NCBI GenBank assembly: GCA_018806915.1
Contig: JAGKQI010000047.1
Span: 1,715,037-1,779,036 of the forward strand
Source of the DNA: Phytophthora colocasiae
Lineage: Eukaryota > Oomycota > Peronosporomycetes > Peronosporales > Peronosporaceae
Direction of reading: 5' to 3'
Length of the DNA: 64,000 bases
Shown: positions 19,343 to 30,697 of the stretch, one piece after another
How the letters are laid out: each line of letters begins with the position of its first letter
Position numbering within the stretch: the stretch's first letter is position 1
The notes under the pieces: model-generated
Told to the model about the DNA's origin: nothing
The model's input: the letters and a program-made list of their open reading frames with translations, nothing else
Database searches by the model: none
Position numbers and translations under genes: made by a program

Positions 19343-21748
19343 ATGAGCAGCTCGCCAGATGAACCAACAACAGAGACTGCAGGTGATATCACGGATGGTT
19401 CTCTGTTGGATGAAGGACAGCGTCAAGAAGAGAAGCGATGGCGGGAGGAGCTGGACAATCAGCGAGCAGAAGTGGGGGAAGCTGAGGAGACTTGCGTGTT
19501 TCTCTTTGAAGACCTTCTAGCGGCCATTTTCGAGGAGATGCAGGTGCGAACACAAAATGCGTCGCTGTTCGCTACTTCAGCTCGTTGGATGTGTGCGTTA
19601 GCGTTCGAAGCTGTTGAAATGAGTGCGTCCGAGCCAGCGGATTCGCTAGATCGAGTTCCGGACGAAAGGAGTGGTAGACAGCAGGTCCTGAAGCTGCAGG
19701 ATCCGCAGCGGTGCCGTAGTTCCAGTGCTGAGTCTCCTCAGCCGCTAATATTTCTACGACGCCTTCTCCACTTCCTGGACAAGTCTTCGGACCGTGCTGA
19801 GCTCGAATTGCAGCGCTTTCTGCCTTCGGAGGCCATTTCGTCATTGTCCAGCAAGCGCAAGCTTCTCATCGCTGGAAATGGCAGGGAGAGGCATGAGTGG
19901 TGCATTCCAGTCGAGCAGATACCCACATTTCTTGAAGAACTTCTTGCGAAAGGCCTTGTGAGCGTAATGCCAAGTACCATCGACTTTGTGATAGCCGTGA
20001 ACCGAGAAACGCTGGATAAAAAGCAAGCGCACGTGGCTCTATCTCACTTGCTACAGCTTGTACAGAACGCAGTGCTTACCGCGGAAGAACAAGAGCAGCC
20101 TTCTGAGCCAAGCAAGACGGATATCCCAGCCCAAATCTTCCAGACGGAGATCAAGGTTCCATTCCCTCGAGTCGGCCCTAAACAGGAGCTTCTAAGTAGT
20201 TTTCTGGAAGAAATCCCGCCGCAAGCTATTGCGATAGACCGTCGAGCTCCTGGCCAAGTAGCCAAGAAGTCAGCCCGGAGTGCTGCGAATCCTTCGCAAC
20301 GTGCCATCTCCCGTAAAATCCTGTTGCTGATGGCGCCGTCCCCGCGACAAGGTAGTCGTTGGAAGACTTTGCGCCATAAACTCATCGTTCCGCCTACAGA
20401 GTCTGGGGTAACGACGATCACGGCAGAAGCAGACATGGAGCTCAACCTTGGACGTTCTCCTGGAAAACTGAGCTCTGTAGATGAGCGGAAATCCGCTGAA
20501 TCGCCTTCAGAAAGCCAGGACAATTTTGATACAGCTGCACTGTCGAACATTTTCGCACTTGGAACGCCGCGACAGCTTTCAGCGCAAGAATTAGCTCGAA
20601 GGAACGACTTGTTGGCACATTTGGAGCGAGAAGCAGTTCGTGCGCAGCGTCGAGCTACCACGACTGTTATTACGTCAATGAGTTTAAACAGCCCTGCTAA
20701 ACGAGAGAATGACGGAGCTGTAGCTGATCAGTTCCAAGCGTACGTATCAGCTAACTCCCTTGTTACGACAGGGATTGAGTCGGGAGTTTTGTCGCCAACT
20801 CGACCGCAGCAACGTGATGCAGGAACGACTCGAAGTCGAGGAAGATCAACGCTTCAACGCAGTAAGTTCGAGTTGGAGAGAGATTCGTTGACTTTTGCGG
20901 TCTCGGACGGCAACGCTCACATTCGAGAGGAAACGCGTCTTTCAACCTTGTGCTCACCTATCAAGCGTCCAAGAGCTTCTCTAGATCCGACACCCCCAGA
21001 GACACCAGGACGCCCTATCCAGACAGCTTCGATGCTCGCTCACTTGCCTCACCTGGACTCTTCCCGATTGGCTGTTGGAGTGAGCGCTGTCATCCGTGGA
21101 ATTGAAAAACATGGCCCAAGAAGGAATCCAAGCCGGAAATCCCGACTTCAACTACACAACTACAGTGTACGTGCTCTTTCAGGTAGTCAAAGGTTTGGAG
21201 CAGTAAACTGATTGTGGTTTGTGCTGTTATAGGCAGCGTTTGAAGACACTGATACCAACGAACACATTGGACAAGTGCCCTTTTCACCTGTTCGAACAAA
21301 CGTAACCAAAGGATCTCCAGTGGGGAAAGAAGATGCGTACAGATTACCAGCGATCCCGGTAATGTCGCCGATAAAACCAAGTCCACCCAAGCACGTAGCG
21401 TTCAAGTTCCAGCCTGACGTTGATAGTAAACGCATACCGATTAAGATCTCCCCGAAAGCTCAAATACGTCAGCGACCAGCCAAAACGAAGCAGCCAGTGT
21501 GGGAGACCAAGACGCAGTCACCTCCAAGAGCTCGCAATCACCACTTTGCGTCTGGCAAAGTATTTCGGAAGCTTCAGCAGTTTGAAGACGAAGAACGCGA
21601 TAACAGTTTTCACCAGGTAAAGTCCATGAGTTAACGCTTACGAAGTGATGCGAGCTAGCTAACCTTGGCATTTGTGCAGCCTCTAGCGCCCAGACGGAAC
21701 GTTCTACAGTACCTACATCGGAGTATGACTAACTTGTACGGAGAATGA
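19343..21748 (+). CDS. Hypothetical protein, 758 residues, three exons, Ser/Pro-rich C-terminal half
   Basis: Exons 19343-21166, 21233-21616 and 21680-21748, all joined in phase 0 through introns of 66 bases (GTACGT...ATAG) and 63 bases (GTAAAG...GCAG); without splicing both frames end in stops at once. The N-terminal third is helical and acidic (FLFEDLLAAIFEEMQVRTQ, then ATSARWMCALAFEAVEM, FLRRLLHFLDKSSDRAELELQRF). The rest is low complexity with many S/T-P sites (SPIKRPRASLDPTPPETP, SPVRTNVTKG, PVMSPIKPSPPKH), which suggests a phosphoprotein, perhaps cell-cycle or cytoskeletal. The last exon encodes RRNVLQYLHRSMTNLYGE. No enzyme motif, signal peptide or membrane segment. I do not recognise the family. 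It ends only 4 bases from the stop of the opposed EF-hand gene. Confidence 0.65.
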
Positions 21749-21752
21749 GTTA

Positions 21753-23030
21753 TTAATTTGTCTCTTTTTCTTTCGGTTTGTTCGGTTCTTCCTGTTCTAC
21801 ACGAGGTCTCCGTCTTGGTCGAATACCAATCGGTGCAGGAGTCGAAGGAGGTGTGGATACCATAGTACGTCCCAATATACTGTACGCGTCAGTAGCAGGA
21901 TGGTGATGCAAGTAGGTCATGGCGTCTTCTACACGAATTGAATCTTTGTGTTCCCGTCCGAGGGAGATGAAGATCTTGTCGACGAAATGCCGCGCGACTT
22001 CGAGAGCTTGTGGGGTCTGAGGGACCAGTAGACTGGCCAGGAAGAACTGCTGGACCTCCTGCCGCTGAATGAAGCCGTCGCCGTTGAGATCGTACGCGTG
22101 GAAGAGGAAGGCGATGCGGCGGGAGGCGTCTCCTTTCTCTAATGCACTGAGTGCCGCGATGAACTCGGGCCAGTCCAACGCTCCAGACCCGTCAGTATCC
22201 AGCACGTCGAAGGCACGATCGACGAAGAACTGATCTTCACCCGAGAGCTGCGGGACGCCATGCCGTAGCGTCTCCTTGTCCACACCATGTGTGTTCTTGG
22301 CCATGGAGCACAAAGCTTTGAAACGAGCCCAGCGAGAGAAGAGCTCAGCGCGTGAATAGCCCGTCGCTGCCATTAAAGCCGCCAGATCCTGTTCTTGAAG
22401 GAAGCCATGTTGTTCTGCTACGGAAAGAGGGAGATTCGGCTCCGTGCGGGGACGAACGAACTGGAATTTCGGCTTTTGAGGACATTTCGGAGCGGTTTTA
22501 ACTGGTGGAGAGGCGATGAAAGCTCGTACAGGTGCTGTTGGTACTTGGCGAACTTCTCTTGGAGTTTCGATGTTCTTCCTGTGTGTACGAGCAAGTCGAG
22601 ACTGGAGACCGACGAGACCTGAAACTTGGGACTTGACTGGAGAGGCTGGGCGAGGACTTTCAGTTGTAGAAGACGCGAGAGTCTGAAGATGAAGCTGTTC
22701 CGCGTGCATGTTGTACGTTGAAGTGACGGACAGACGCGAGAGGTTCCGTTCCGTCAGCGGTTTGGATCGAAGCAAGGAGAACTCGCGCATACAGGACAAA
22801 TCCAGCAGCGTTCGTCTACGCAACGAGTCGAGCAAAGCAGTGGAACCTCCGGAAGGCTTAAAGCTGGACGTGCTTTCCGGCAATGTGAAAGCGAATGGGA
22901 GACTGGCGAGACCGCGACGACGGGAAGTTTTCGGCGGTTCCTGTCTGGGTGTTACCAATACCGGGAAGATGTCAAGCTCAGTGTACGGCGCCATCACTTT
23001 GGAGGTTCGTGGATGGAATCGATCAGCCAT
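21753..23030 (-). CDS. EF-hand calcium-binding protein with long disordered N-terminus
   Basis: 425 residues, single exon. Two canonical EF-hand loops lie in the C-terminal part: DTDGSGALDWPE at 278-289 and DLNGDGFIQRQE at 314-325, each followed by a hydrophobic exit helix. A preceding degenerate pair is likely around 205-250 (GFLQEQDLAALMAATGYS), as in calcineurin-B/recoverin-like four-hand proteins. The first 200 residues are basic, Ser/Pro-rich and without domains. No N-terminal Met-Gly, so no myristoylation signal. The ATG at 23030 is the first in a clean frame. The gene is tail-to-tail with the 758-residue protein. A calcium sensor or adaptor role is inferred from the hands. Confidence 0.8.
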   Translation of the reverse strand: MADRFHPRTSKVMAPYTELDIFPVLVTPRQEPPKTSRRRGLASLPFAFTLPESTSSFKPSGGSTALLDSLRRRTLLDLSCMREFSLLRSKPLTERNLSRLSVTSTYNMHAEQLHLQTLASSTTESPRPASPVKSQVSGLVGLQSRLARTHRKNIETPREVRQVPTAPVRAFIASPPVKTAPKCPQKPKFQFVRPRTEPNLPLSVAEQHGFLQEQDLAALMAATGYSRAELFSRWARFKALCSMAKNTHGVDKETLRHGVPQLSGEDQFFVDRAFDVLDTDGSGALDWPEFIAALSALEKGDASRRIAFLFHAYDLNGDGFIQRQEVQQFFLASLLVPQTPQALEVARHFVDKIFISLGREHKDSIRVEDAMTYLHHHPATDAYSILGRTMVSTPPSTPAPIGIRPRRRPRVEQEEPNKPKEKETN

Positions 23031-23189
23031 TGGAGTGGATAGGAGTCTGAAGCGTGCAATGGTGGACTCGACAGCTAAATTTTGTCAACTATATCAAGGC
23101 TGGATATCGTGAACCTAAGAGGAAAGGCTGACCGTAACGGAAGAGTTTCAGTGCGACCTTTTGCCGTTCGAGTGCTCAAGTCTCACGTG

Positions 23190-23205
23190 GCTCATTCTCC
23201 CTTTC
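23190..23205 (+). promoter_or_regulatory. Inr+FPR core promoter of the KRE6-like gene
   Basis: GCTCATTCTCCCTTTC is one of the best oomycete Inr+FPR matches here, about 40 bases before the ATG at 23234. Confidence 0.78.
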
Positions 23206-23233
23206 GCCAGCCAACACACAAGTCGGATCGAGC

Positions 23234-25387
23234 ATGAAAGCGTTGGTGTTGGCCATTTTAGCACTGTCTGTGAGCCTCGTGGCTTCGGAACGAGCAGATT
23301 CTATGATTTCGTCTCGGTCTGGATTGAGGCCGTGGGTGGACGTTGATACCCCCACTGATGCCTATAACATCACGTCATCTCGTGGTGATACATGGACGTT
23401 AGTCATGAGCGACGAGTTCAACGTCCCTGGGCGTAATTTCACGCCTGGTTCGGACCATTTGTGGACGGCGTTGGAGATGCCTGATGGAGTGAATGCTGCC
23501 TTGGAGTACTACAGCATCAACATGACAGATACCGTCGAGGAATCAGACGGTCGTGGTGTTTTTCGAATCAAAGTGATGGAGGAGGAGAACATCTCGTACA
23601 CTGTGTGGAACACGTACGCGAAGCCTGCGGGTTTTGAAACCCACAGTATGTACTACCGGGCGGGGATGGTGCAGACATGGAACAAATTCTGTTTTCAAGG
23701 GGGTAGAATGGAAGCGGTGGCTAAATTGCCAGCCACGTTGAGCTCTTCGAACCCGGACATGGGGAATGAGAAGGGTAGAGTGAAAACCAACGCGTTCTAC
23801 CCCACGTGGCCGGGTATTTGGCTCATGGGGAATTTAGGTAGAGCGCTGTTCTCCCAATCCACGAGTCGGATGTGGCCTTGGAGCTACAACGAGTGCAATG
23901 AGAAGCTTAAAACCAGTCAGAGAATCAGTGCTTGCGACGGGAGTCCAGGCCACGGACTGAACCCCCATCAAGGCCGTGGGGCTCCTGAAATTGATCTACT
24001 TGAAGGAGGAGGAGTTGCCATTTCTACGAGTATACAGGTGGCTCCAGGGATGCCCGACGCTTTCCGTATCATCCCAGCTACCAAAGATACCAGTCCGTAC
24101 TGCGTCTACTCTGGCGATTGCACTACCGTCGGCGCTAATTTTCCAGGGATCCCTAAGAAAACGTACGATGCTCGAAATCACGCTAGCTGGTACCAGGGGC
24201 TCCGATACGCTCCGAATACGCTGTGTTCGTCAGAAGGAAGCCAGATGCAGGACCCTGAGACTGTCATTGCCAATACGAAGAGAGGGATCACCAGTAACAC
24301 CTGTACAGGAGTCAACACTTGTCCTGCTTCGAGAGATGGCTACTCATCTCTTGAGTTAATCGACGGCAATGGAACGAGATACTGGGGCGTCAATAAAGAA
24401 GGCGGGTGTATGCCGGTTATCAACGGGTACATGGGGGCGTTTCTGTGCGATCCAGACAGCTCCAACTCGAAATGTTCATCTCCTTTAGGAGCTGAAGAGC
24501 CCAAGAGTAAAGTCATGGAGCCATTCGAGTACCAGATGGACGCTTTGTCTGCGAATTGGCCCGTGCAGTTGGGGGCGTACACAAGTTTCGTAAAGTATCA
24601 AGTCGAGTGGGTCATGGGGTCCAAAGGATACATCCGCTGGATGATTGAAGACATCGTAATCTTTGAAATCCCAGCTGAATCCGTCGAAAACGTCCCGCAA
24701 GACGACGCCCAGTCCAACCCAAAGAAGATGATGCTGGAGGAGCCCTTGTACGTCATTTTCAATGTCGCGCTTTCCACCAGTTGGGGTACAACGCCTCCGA
24801 ATCCTGGCAAGCCATGTCGAGGCGATGGCAGCAATGCCCAGCACAACGCAATCTGTGACGGATTCCCCATGTACATGAAGATCGACTACATCCGCATCTA
24901 CCAGGACCTGTCAGCCAGCTCCAACATGTCCATCGGTTGTGATCCATCCACCCACCCGACAAAACAATGGATTGAGGACCACATCGACGAGTACGAGACG
25001 ACCGAGAACAAGTGGATCGAAGTCCACGGTGGGGCCAACTGCAAAACGGATCAGGATTGCACTGTCAGCGTCTCACTCATCTCCACGGGTACGTGTAACA
25101 AGAAGGGAAAATGCAGTTGTGGCTCTTCAGGGTCTTGGGGTGGTCCTCGGTGTACCATACCGCTCGCTGATACTGCGAATGGCGAGGGATTCGGACCACC
25201 TACGGTGCTTTCGAGTCTCGTTGGTGTGCTGCTCATCATTGTCTTCGGCTTCGTCGTGTACAAGATCGTCGGCCAACGCAGCAAGAAGGCAATGGTTGGC
25301 GCTGGTATCACCCAACCTGCAATTCTATCCAAGATTGAGTTGGACGACGTTCCTCGATCAAACAGCTCCGACGATAAGGTGGTGTAA
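23234..25387 (+). CDS. KRE6/SKN1-family beta-glucan synthesis-associated glycoside hydrolase-like membrane protein
   Basis: 717 residues. An N-terminal signal peptide (MKALVLAILALSVSLVAS) leads into a GH16-like domain of the KRE6/SKN1 family, which in fungi is needed for beta-1,6-glucan assembly. Family marks: LVMSDEFNVPGRNF, YRAGMVQTWNKFCFQGG, TWPGIWLMGNLGRA, MWPWSYNEC, and the catalytic-site-like GAPEIDLLEGGG with Glu252, Asp254 and Glu257. After it come a Cys-rich EGF-like module (CTVSVSLISTGTCNKKGKC...CSCGSSG, about 600-645) and one membrane helix (VLSSLVGVLLIIVFGFVVYK), then a short cytosolic tail. Unlike yeast KRE6 it is type I, with the helix at the C-terminus. Likely surface or secretory pathway, acting on wall glucan. 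No intron. Confidence 0.9.
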   Translation: MKALVLAILALSVSLVASERADSMISSRSGLRPWVDVDTPTDAYNITSSRGDTWTLVMSDEFNVPGRNFTPGSDHLWTALEMPDGVNAALEYYSINMTDTVEESDGRGVFRIKVMEEENISYTVWNTYAKPAGFETHSMYYRAGMVQTWNKFCFQGGRMEAVAKLPATLSSSNPDMGNEKGRVKTNAFYPTWPGIWLMGNLGRALFSQSTSRMWPWSYNECNEKLKTSQRISACDGSPGHGLNPHQGRGAPEIDLLEGGGVAISTSIQVAPGMPDAFRIIPATKDTSPYCVYSGDCTTVGANFPGIPKKTYDARNHASWYQGLRYAPNTLCSSEGSQMQDPETVIANTKRGITSNTCTGVNTCPASRDGYSSLELIDGNGTRYWGVNKEGGCMPVINGYMGAFLCDPDSSNSKCSSPLGAEEPKSKVMEPFEYQMDALSANWPVQLGAYTSFVKYQVEWVMGSKGYIRWMIEDIVIFEIPAESVENVPQDDAQSNPKKMMLEEPLYVIFNVALSTSWGTTPPNPGKPCRGDGSNAQHNAICDGFPMYMKIDYIRIYQDLSASSNMSIGCDPSTHPTKQWIEDHIDEYETTENKWIEVHGGANCKTDQDCTVSVSLISTGTCNKKGKCSCGSSGSWGGPRCTIPLADTANGEGFGPPTVLSSLVGVLLIIVFGFVVYKIVGQRSKKAMVGAGITQPAILSKIELDDVPRSNSSDDKVV

Positions 25388-25524
25388 GTCTCCTTTGAAC
25401 TCATGAGTTGTACCTGAGCCACAGAATAAATATTAGTTGCATCAGTTCGTCAGCTTAACAAAAGAATATTCCTTGATGAAAAAAAAAGTCGGTAGGAATT
25501 TGTAATCGCCTTAATGCAGCAAAA

Positions 25525-26818
25525 TCACTCGGAATCACCGTCGTGGAATGTACCCGACAGGATTTTCTCTTCTTTACCCAGTTCTTGGCTACAAAGCAAG
25601 CAAGGAGGTCGTCAATACCAATAAATTAGCGCATTTTAACTCCAACACGAACCTGGACAACTTAGGGATAGTGACGTTGTTGTCCAATTGGTTCTTCGAC
25701 TGCGCTTTCTCTCTGTCGATATTCGGCACGAAGTCGCGGTCAGGTCCAGTAAAAACACCCTGACAAACAGTTTTCATTAGCACAAGACACTTCAAAGCCG
25801 ACTCAAAATCTGCAAACAAATCAAAAACTACCTTTGCCGCCGGGCTGACGATAGGCGCCTGCACAAATGGATTCTCCGTCGCATTATCTCCAGTAGATCC
25901 TTGGAAAGCATTCCACGTGGGCTGATGCACAATAACTGCAGGTTTTTCTACAAAACAAAACTCTTAGTAACGAAAAAAAATCAACCAGGAAATCATCAAA
26001 AAACGTACTGGAAGCCACAGTCTGTAGCCCGTGCAGCGACTGCCTCACTTGAGCCTTCTCACTGAGCAGCTCCAGCCTCTGGCGCTTGGTATCCTGCTCT
26101 CTGTCCACCACCAAACGACTGTCCGAACTGTACGTGTGGCGGTTGGGCAATGGAGGCAGGAAGCTCGGCACATGAGGCGGCAGACCCTCTCGCCGTCCGA
26201 TCTTGGTCTGTTCAATGGTATTTCCAGAGATATCACGCTTCCTGGCTGGAAAAGCTGGTACATCTCTCGGGAATGGGCGTTTGGCCGTCTCCAGAGTCTT
26301 TACCAGGTCCCTAATCTCGACTGGAGCAGGTTCCAAGTCTTGTAGAGCTTGCATCACATCTGTAGCTTTAGGTTGCGTCCGTCCAGCCAGTTCTGCAACG
26401 TCTTTAGCTGCTCCTCCGATACGTTGGATGTCTGTCAATAGAAAAAACAGCAGAGTTAGTTTTGTTTACCAATAATATTGGTAAACTACCAATAGTATTG
26501 TGTACATTTGCCCAGGATCTCCGTCAGTGCGTCTGCTGCTGACTTCTGCACTGCGTCAAAGCCCACACCGCGTGCGATATGTGCTACACTCATTACTGAC
26601 AGGTTGCGCGCGAACAGGTCGCCGCTCGAGAGACCTGGGGCACCCCCTAAAGCGTCCAACGCGCCGTCCGCCTTCTTACTCATGCTCACACTAGTTCCTC
26701 CAGCATTGGGAGCATGAGGAGCCTTGCGTGCCTCCTTCTTACGAGCTGACGGCGTCGCTGTCTTGGCCTTAGGAGCCACCGGGGGCACGGATGTCTCGTC
26801 AGTCGTCTTGGTAGGCAT
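25525..26818 (-). CDS. TAF8: Transcription initiation factor TFIID subunit 8 (TAF8), spliced
   Basis: Proposed exons on the minus strand: 26818-26506, 26431-26009, 25947-25832, 25759-25653 and 25588-25525, giving 340 residues. Introns are 74, 61, 72 and 64 bases with GT...AG ends; each junction keeps frame. The N-terminus is a basic disordered tail, then a histone fold (ARNLSVMSVAHIARGVGF...AADALTEILG, continuing across intron 1 into IQRIGGAAKDVAELAGRTQ), then the TAF8 signature GLPPHVPSFLPPLPNRHTY. TAF8 pairs with TAF10 in TFIID. The first two exons are solid. The 72-base third intron is a multiple of three without a stop, so it might be retained; the last intron begins GTTCGT and is the least sure. 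The final residues would be ILSGTFHDGDSE. Confidence 0.78.
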
Positions 26819-27630
26819 TATTGAAAATAAATGCTTTAGACAGGTTTACATGAACAGATATATTGAATAAAGTATGGTATTTGCGTGGCTTCTCCACCCT
26901 GCTTACAGTTATATCCAGCCTGCCATTTCCTATACGGTCGTCAAAGTTTGTACGGCGCTGCAACTTTGTATAATTATAATTAGTGGTCTATTTTCATAGG
27001 AGTTAAATACCGCAGGGTAGCGGTTAAATCAAGGCAAAATATTTTCATGAACTTGGAAATGACTGTGTTACAGTTCAAGGTGCTGGAGAATCGCTGAGTT
27101 CGGTGTATGTGGTGCCCAGCTCTATAGTACCAGTGTAATAAGGTAAACACGATATGGTTCCAAGCCACATCAACATGCATTTCAGTTGGAAGACTGTCCA
27201 ATCTGTATGTCTTCTGCTCTATGTATGCATGTATTAATGCATGCACTTGTTTCAAGTTTCATGTTCAGCCAACTCACTCTTAGGAGTCCTACCGTAGGAC
27301 ATGTTCAACAGCACGTCAAACATTCACGAGGCGCGGAAAGCCGGCTATCATGAGTGAGGGCGTGACGTTGTTGTAATTACTTGCAGGACAAATCTAGGTT
27401 TTCATCCCCCATGTCTTGTAGTGGCGTGTTAGTGCCTTGAATATGTCAATTTCCGACTCATTTGCATCAGCGCAATCTCTCTACATAGTAGATCTTGCAA
27501 GAGTTCTTCAGCACAGGAAATCGATTATTTACACTCGCTTGCATTGATCCGTTGATAATCAATGATGTGGCATGGAGCTTTCTGAAGTTGAATCGTACCG
27601 ACAAACGAACGCTAGAGCATTCCACCGCCT
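26819..27630. other. Intergenic region between TAF8 and carbonic anhydrase
   Basis: About 810 bases separating the divergent genes. AT-rich with short open frames only. No gene, repeat or clear promoter apart from the carbonic anhydrase element at its right end. Confidence 0.45.
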
Positions 27631-27648
27631 TTCATCATTTTCAAATTC
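27631..27648 (+). promoter_or_regulatory. Inr+FPR-like core promoter of the carbonic anhydrase
   Basis: TTCATCATTTTCAAATTC lies about 25 bases before the ATG at 27659 and argues against the longer upstream frame. Confidence 0.6.
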
Positions 27649-27658
27649 TCCGGTTACC

Positions 27659-28517
27659 ATGAAGCTCTTCACCACCCCCACTTTAATTGTCATCTGTGCG
27701 CTGGTCAAAACCATTGCCACCGCTCAAGAAGCTCCGTGGGGGTACAAACACAACGACCCCGAGATGGCCAGTCCGGAACAATGGGCTGAGCATTATCCGA
27801 CTTGCGGTGGCTCTCGCCAGTCCCCGATCAACATCGAAACGACCACGGGCGGCGATTTATCTACGCGGTCGTTGAGTTTCAGCGGATCCTGTGGAGCTTT
27901 CAACCTCACGCAGACCGAGGAATCCTTCAAGGGCGCTGTGGTCGGTGGTTCCTGCTCCGTCTCAGCCAGTGGTGCGTCGTATTCCTTGAGCCAATTTCAC
28001 TTCCACTCGCCATCTGAGCATACACTCAATGGCCAGGCCTTGGACGGGGAGGCCCACTTCGTGCACAGCAACGGAGACGGCTCAGCTTTACTGGTCGTGG
28101 GGCTCTTTTTCCAAGCCGGAGACTACGATACCGATTCGTGGATCGCACCAGTATTGGATGGTTTGGATGCCGTCACGCCTGAAAAGTGGCAATCCTTGAA
28201 TCTGTAAGTTGTTTTCGTTGTTGTTTTTCGAGTTTTGACTAACAAACGACTATGACTTTTGCTACAGCGGCTCGTACGGGGACCTCGTCAACACCAAAGC
28301 GGACGCTGATCGCGTGTATAACTACCCTGGCAGCCTTACGACCCCGTCATGCAACGAGATCGTCGACTGGTGGGTCATTCCTACACCCGTCCGCTTGTCC
28401 TCGAAGGACCTGGAGCGACTGCAGTCGAATTTGAAGAAGCTGCACGTGACCGATAATGGCAAGAATGCTCGCCCCGTGCAAGCGCTTAACGACCGCACCG
28501 TTGCCAGTCTCAAATAA
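27659..28517 (+). CDS. Secreted alpha-class carbonic anhydrase
   Basis: Exons 27659-28203 and 28268-28517, joined through a 64-base intron (GTAAGT...ACAG), give 264 residues. A signal peptide (MKLFTTPTLIVICALVKTIATA) precedes an alpha carbonic anhydrase domain. The zinc ligands are His114 and His116 in SQFHFHSPSEH, and His133 in EAHFVH. Further family marks are GGSRQSPINI near the start, and PGSLTTPSCNEIVDWWV in exon 2. Cys49 and the Cys of TPSC probably form the family disulfide. It reversibly hydrates CO2 outside the cell or in the secretory pathway. Length and motif order are typical and no key residue is missing. It is tail-to-tail with SDHA. Confidence 0.95.
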
Positions 28518-28682
28518 ATTGGCCTCGTAACCTTTTGGAATCAAAACGTTAGAGCATTTCTTGGTGTAGTAATTGTCTGACGTTTATTTTCTTGGTTTCG
28601 TTACGAGTTCATGCAAAGATTTCTGCATGCCCTTTGCGTCCGTGGTAAATACGTCCATCCCGTAGCTGCCACAGACCACCGC

Positions 28683-30697
28683 TTAGTAGACACGCGCGAA
28701 GGGCGGGACGTGTTTGCACTCATTCTCGTCCAGCGTCTGGTCCTGCACGGCGCGGTAGGCGATGTGCGTCTTGCCCTCGTCGCTGTGGTAGGCGAGAGTG
28801 TGCTTCATCCAGTTGACATCGTCACGCTCCGTGAAGTCCTCACGTGCGTGGGCGCCACGAGACTCCTTACGGGCCTCGGCACCGTGCATGGTGCAGGATG
28901 CACAAGCCAGCAGGTTGCGCAGTTCCAGAGTCTCCGTCAGGTCCGTGTTCCAGATGAGCGAGCGATCTGTCACCTTAATGTCGTTGAACTTCGGCACCAC
29001 TTCGTCGATCTTGTCCTTACCAGCCGCCAGCGACTCCTGTGTGCGGTACACGGCAGCGTCCACCTGCATGGTCTTCTGCATCTCCAGACGCAGTTCAGCC
29101 GTGGAGATGTTGCCATCCGCGTAACGCAGCTTGTCCACGTCTTCAATAGCCTTCAGACCACCGTCCTTGGGCATCGCGCGCTTCTTCTGGCCAGGCTTGG
29201 TCAGCTCGGCAATGCGCTGAGCGCAGGCACGACCGAACACCACCAGATCCAGCAGCGAGTTAGCGCCGAGACGGTTAGCGCCGTGCACCGAAGCGCAAGC
29301 AGCCTCACCAGCAGCGAACAGACCGGGCACGACCTTGTCCGGGTACAGCTTACCAGGCTCCGGCAGGCCGTTCATGTCCGGCACCACGACTTCACCCAGG
29401 TGGTTGGTGGCAATACCGCCCATGTTGTAGTGCACGGTGGGCAGCACCGGGATGGGCTCCTTGGTCACATCCACACCAGCGAAAATAGCAGCAGTCTCCG
29501 AGATACCGGGCAGACGCTCGTGCAGCAGCTCAGGCGGCAAGTGGTCCAGGTGCAAGAAGATGTGGTCCTTGTTCTTGCCAACGCCGCGGCCCTCGCGGAT
29601 CTCCATGGTCATAGCACGCGACACGACATCACGCGACGCTAGATCCTTGGCGGTGGGGGCGTAACGCTCCATGAAGCGCTCACCTTCTGCGTTACGCAAG
29701 ATGCCTCCCTCACCACGGGATCCCTCCGTGATCAGACAACCAGCACCGTAGATACCCGTGGGGTGGAACTGCACAAACTCCGGGTCCTGCAGCGGGATAC
29801 CGGCACGCAGAGCCATACCGGTACCATCACCTGTGCACGTGTGCGCAGACGTGCACGAGAAGTAGGCGCGGCCGTATCCGCCCGTGGCCAGCACCGTGTT
29901 GTTCGTGTGGAAACGGTGGAACGTGCCGTCCTCCATGTTGAAGGCCATGACGCCCACGCACTCACCGGCATCGTTCATGATCAGGTCCAGAGCGAAGTAC
30001 TCAATAAAGTACGACGTGTCGAAGGCCAGCGAGCGGCCATACAGCGTGTGCAGCATGGCGTGTCCTGTGCGATCAGCAGCACAGGCAGTACGACGGGCCT
30101 GTCCGCCCTTGCCGAACTCCAGACTCTGTCCACCGAACGGACGCTGGTAGATCTTTCCCTCCTCCGTACGGGAGAACGGCAGGCCGAAGTCCTCCAGCTC
30201 ACGCACAGCTTCAGGTGCCTGTTGACAAAGATACACGTTGATTTTAAGTCACATAAACACCTAATCAGTTTAATGTTTGGAAGAACAGTAGCTACCTCTC
30301 TGCACATGTAGTGGATGGCGTCCTGGTCTCCGAGCCAATCACTGCCCTTGACCGTGTCGTACATGTGCCACCTCCAGTCGTCCTCCGACATGTTGCCCAG
30401 AGCAGCGTTAATGCCTCCCTGGGCCGCCACCGTGTGTGAACGGGTCGGGAAGAGCTTGGAGATACAGGCCGTCTTCAGACCGGCCTCAGCACAGCCCATA
30501 GCCGCACGCAGACCAGCACCACCTGCACCCACCACGACAGCGTCGTATTCGTGATCCACGACCGTGTACTTGGACGTGAGCGCCTCCGTCTGGACGCCGG
30601 CGAGCGGCTGTGAGCTGCGCACAGCAAACCCGCGGGTTGCTGTGGGTCGGGCCAGCGTCTTGGCCAGCGCCTTCTTCATCTGCGAGGAGCGCAACAT
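28683..30697 (-). CDS. SDHA: Succinate dehydrogenase flavoprotein subunit, mitochondrial
   Basis: Two exons on the minus strand, 30697-30296 and 30218-28683, separated by a 77-base intron (GTAGCT...ACAG) in phase 0, give 645 residues. A basic mitochondrial presequence ([18 protein letters not shown]) precedes the FAD-binding [18 protein letters not shown]. The FAD-linking histidine is His88 in [11 protein letters not shown]. Other marks: [57 protein letters not shown], and the C-terminal [10 protein letters not shown] with ...MKHTL. Complex II: oxidises succinate to fumarate in the matrix and hands electrons to the iron-sulfur subunit. The first ATG after the upstream stop-rich region was chosen; a second Met is at residue 7. 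Confidence 0.96.

Noticed and set aside
28611..29642. Open frame of 343 codons antisense to SDHA
   Set aside because: SDHA on the other strand has all family motifs. The antisense product has no recognisable domain and only reflects codon bias.
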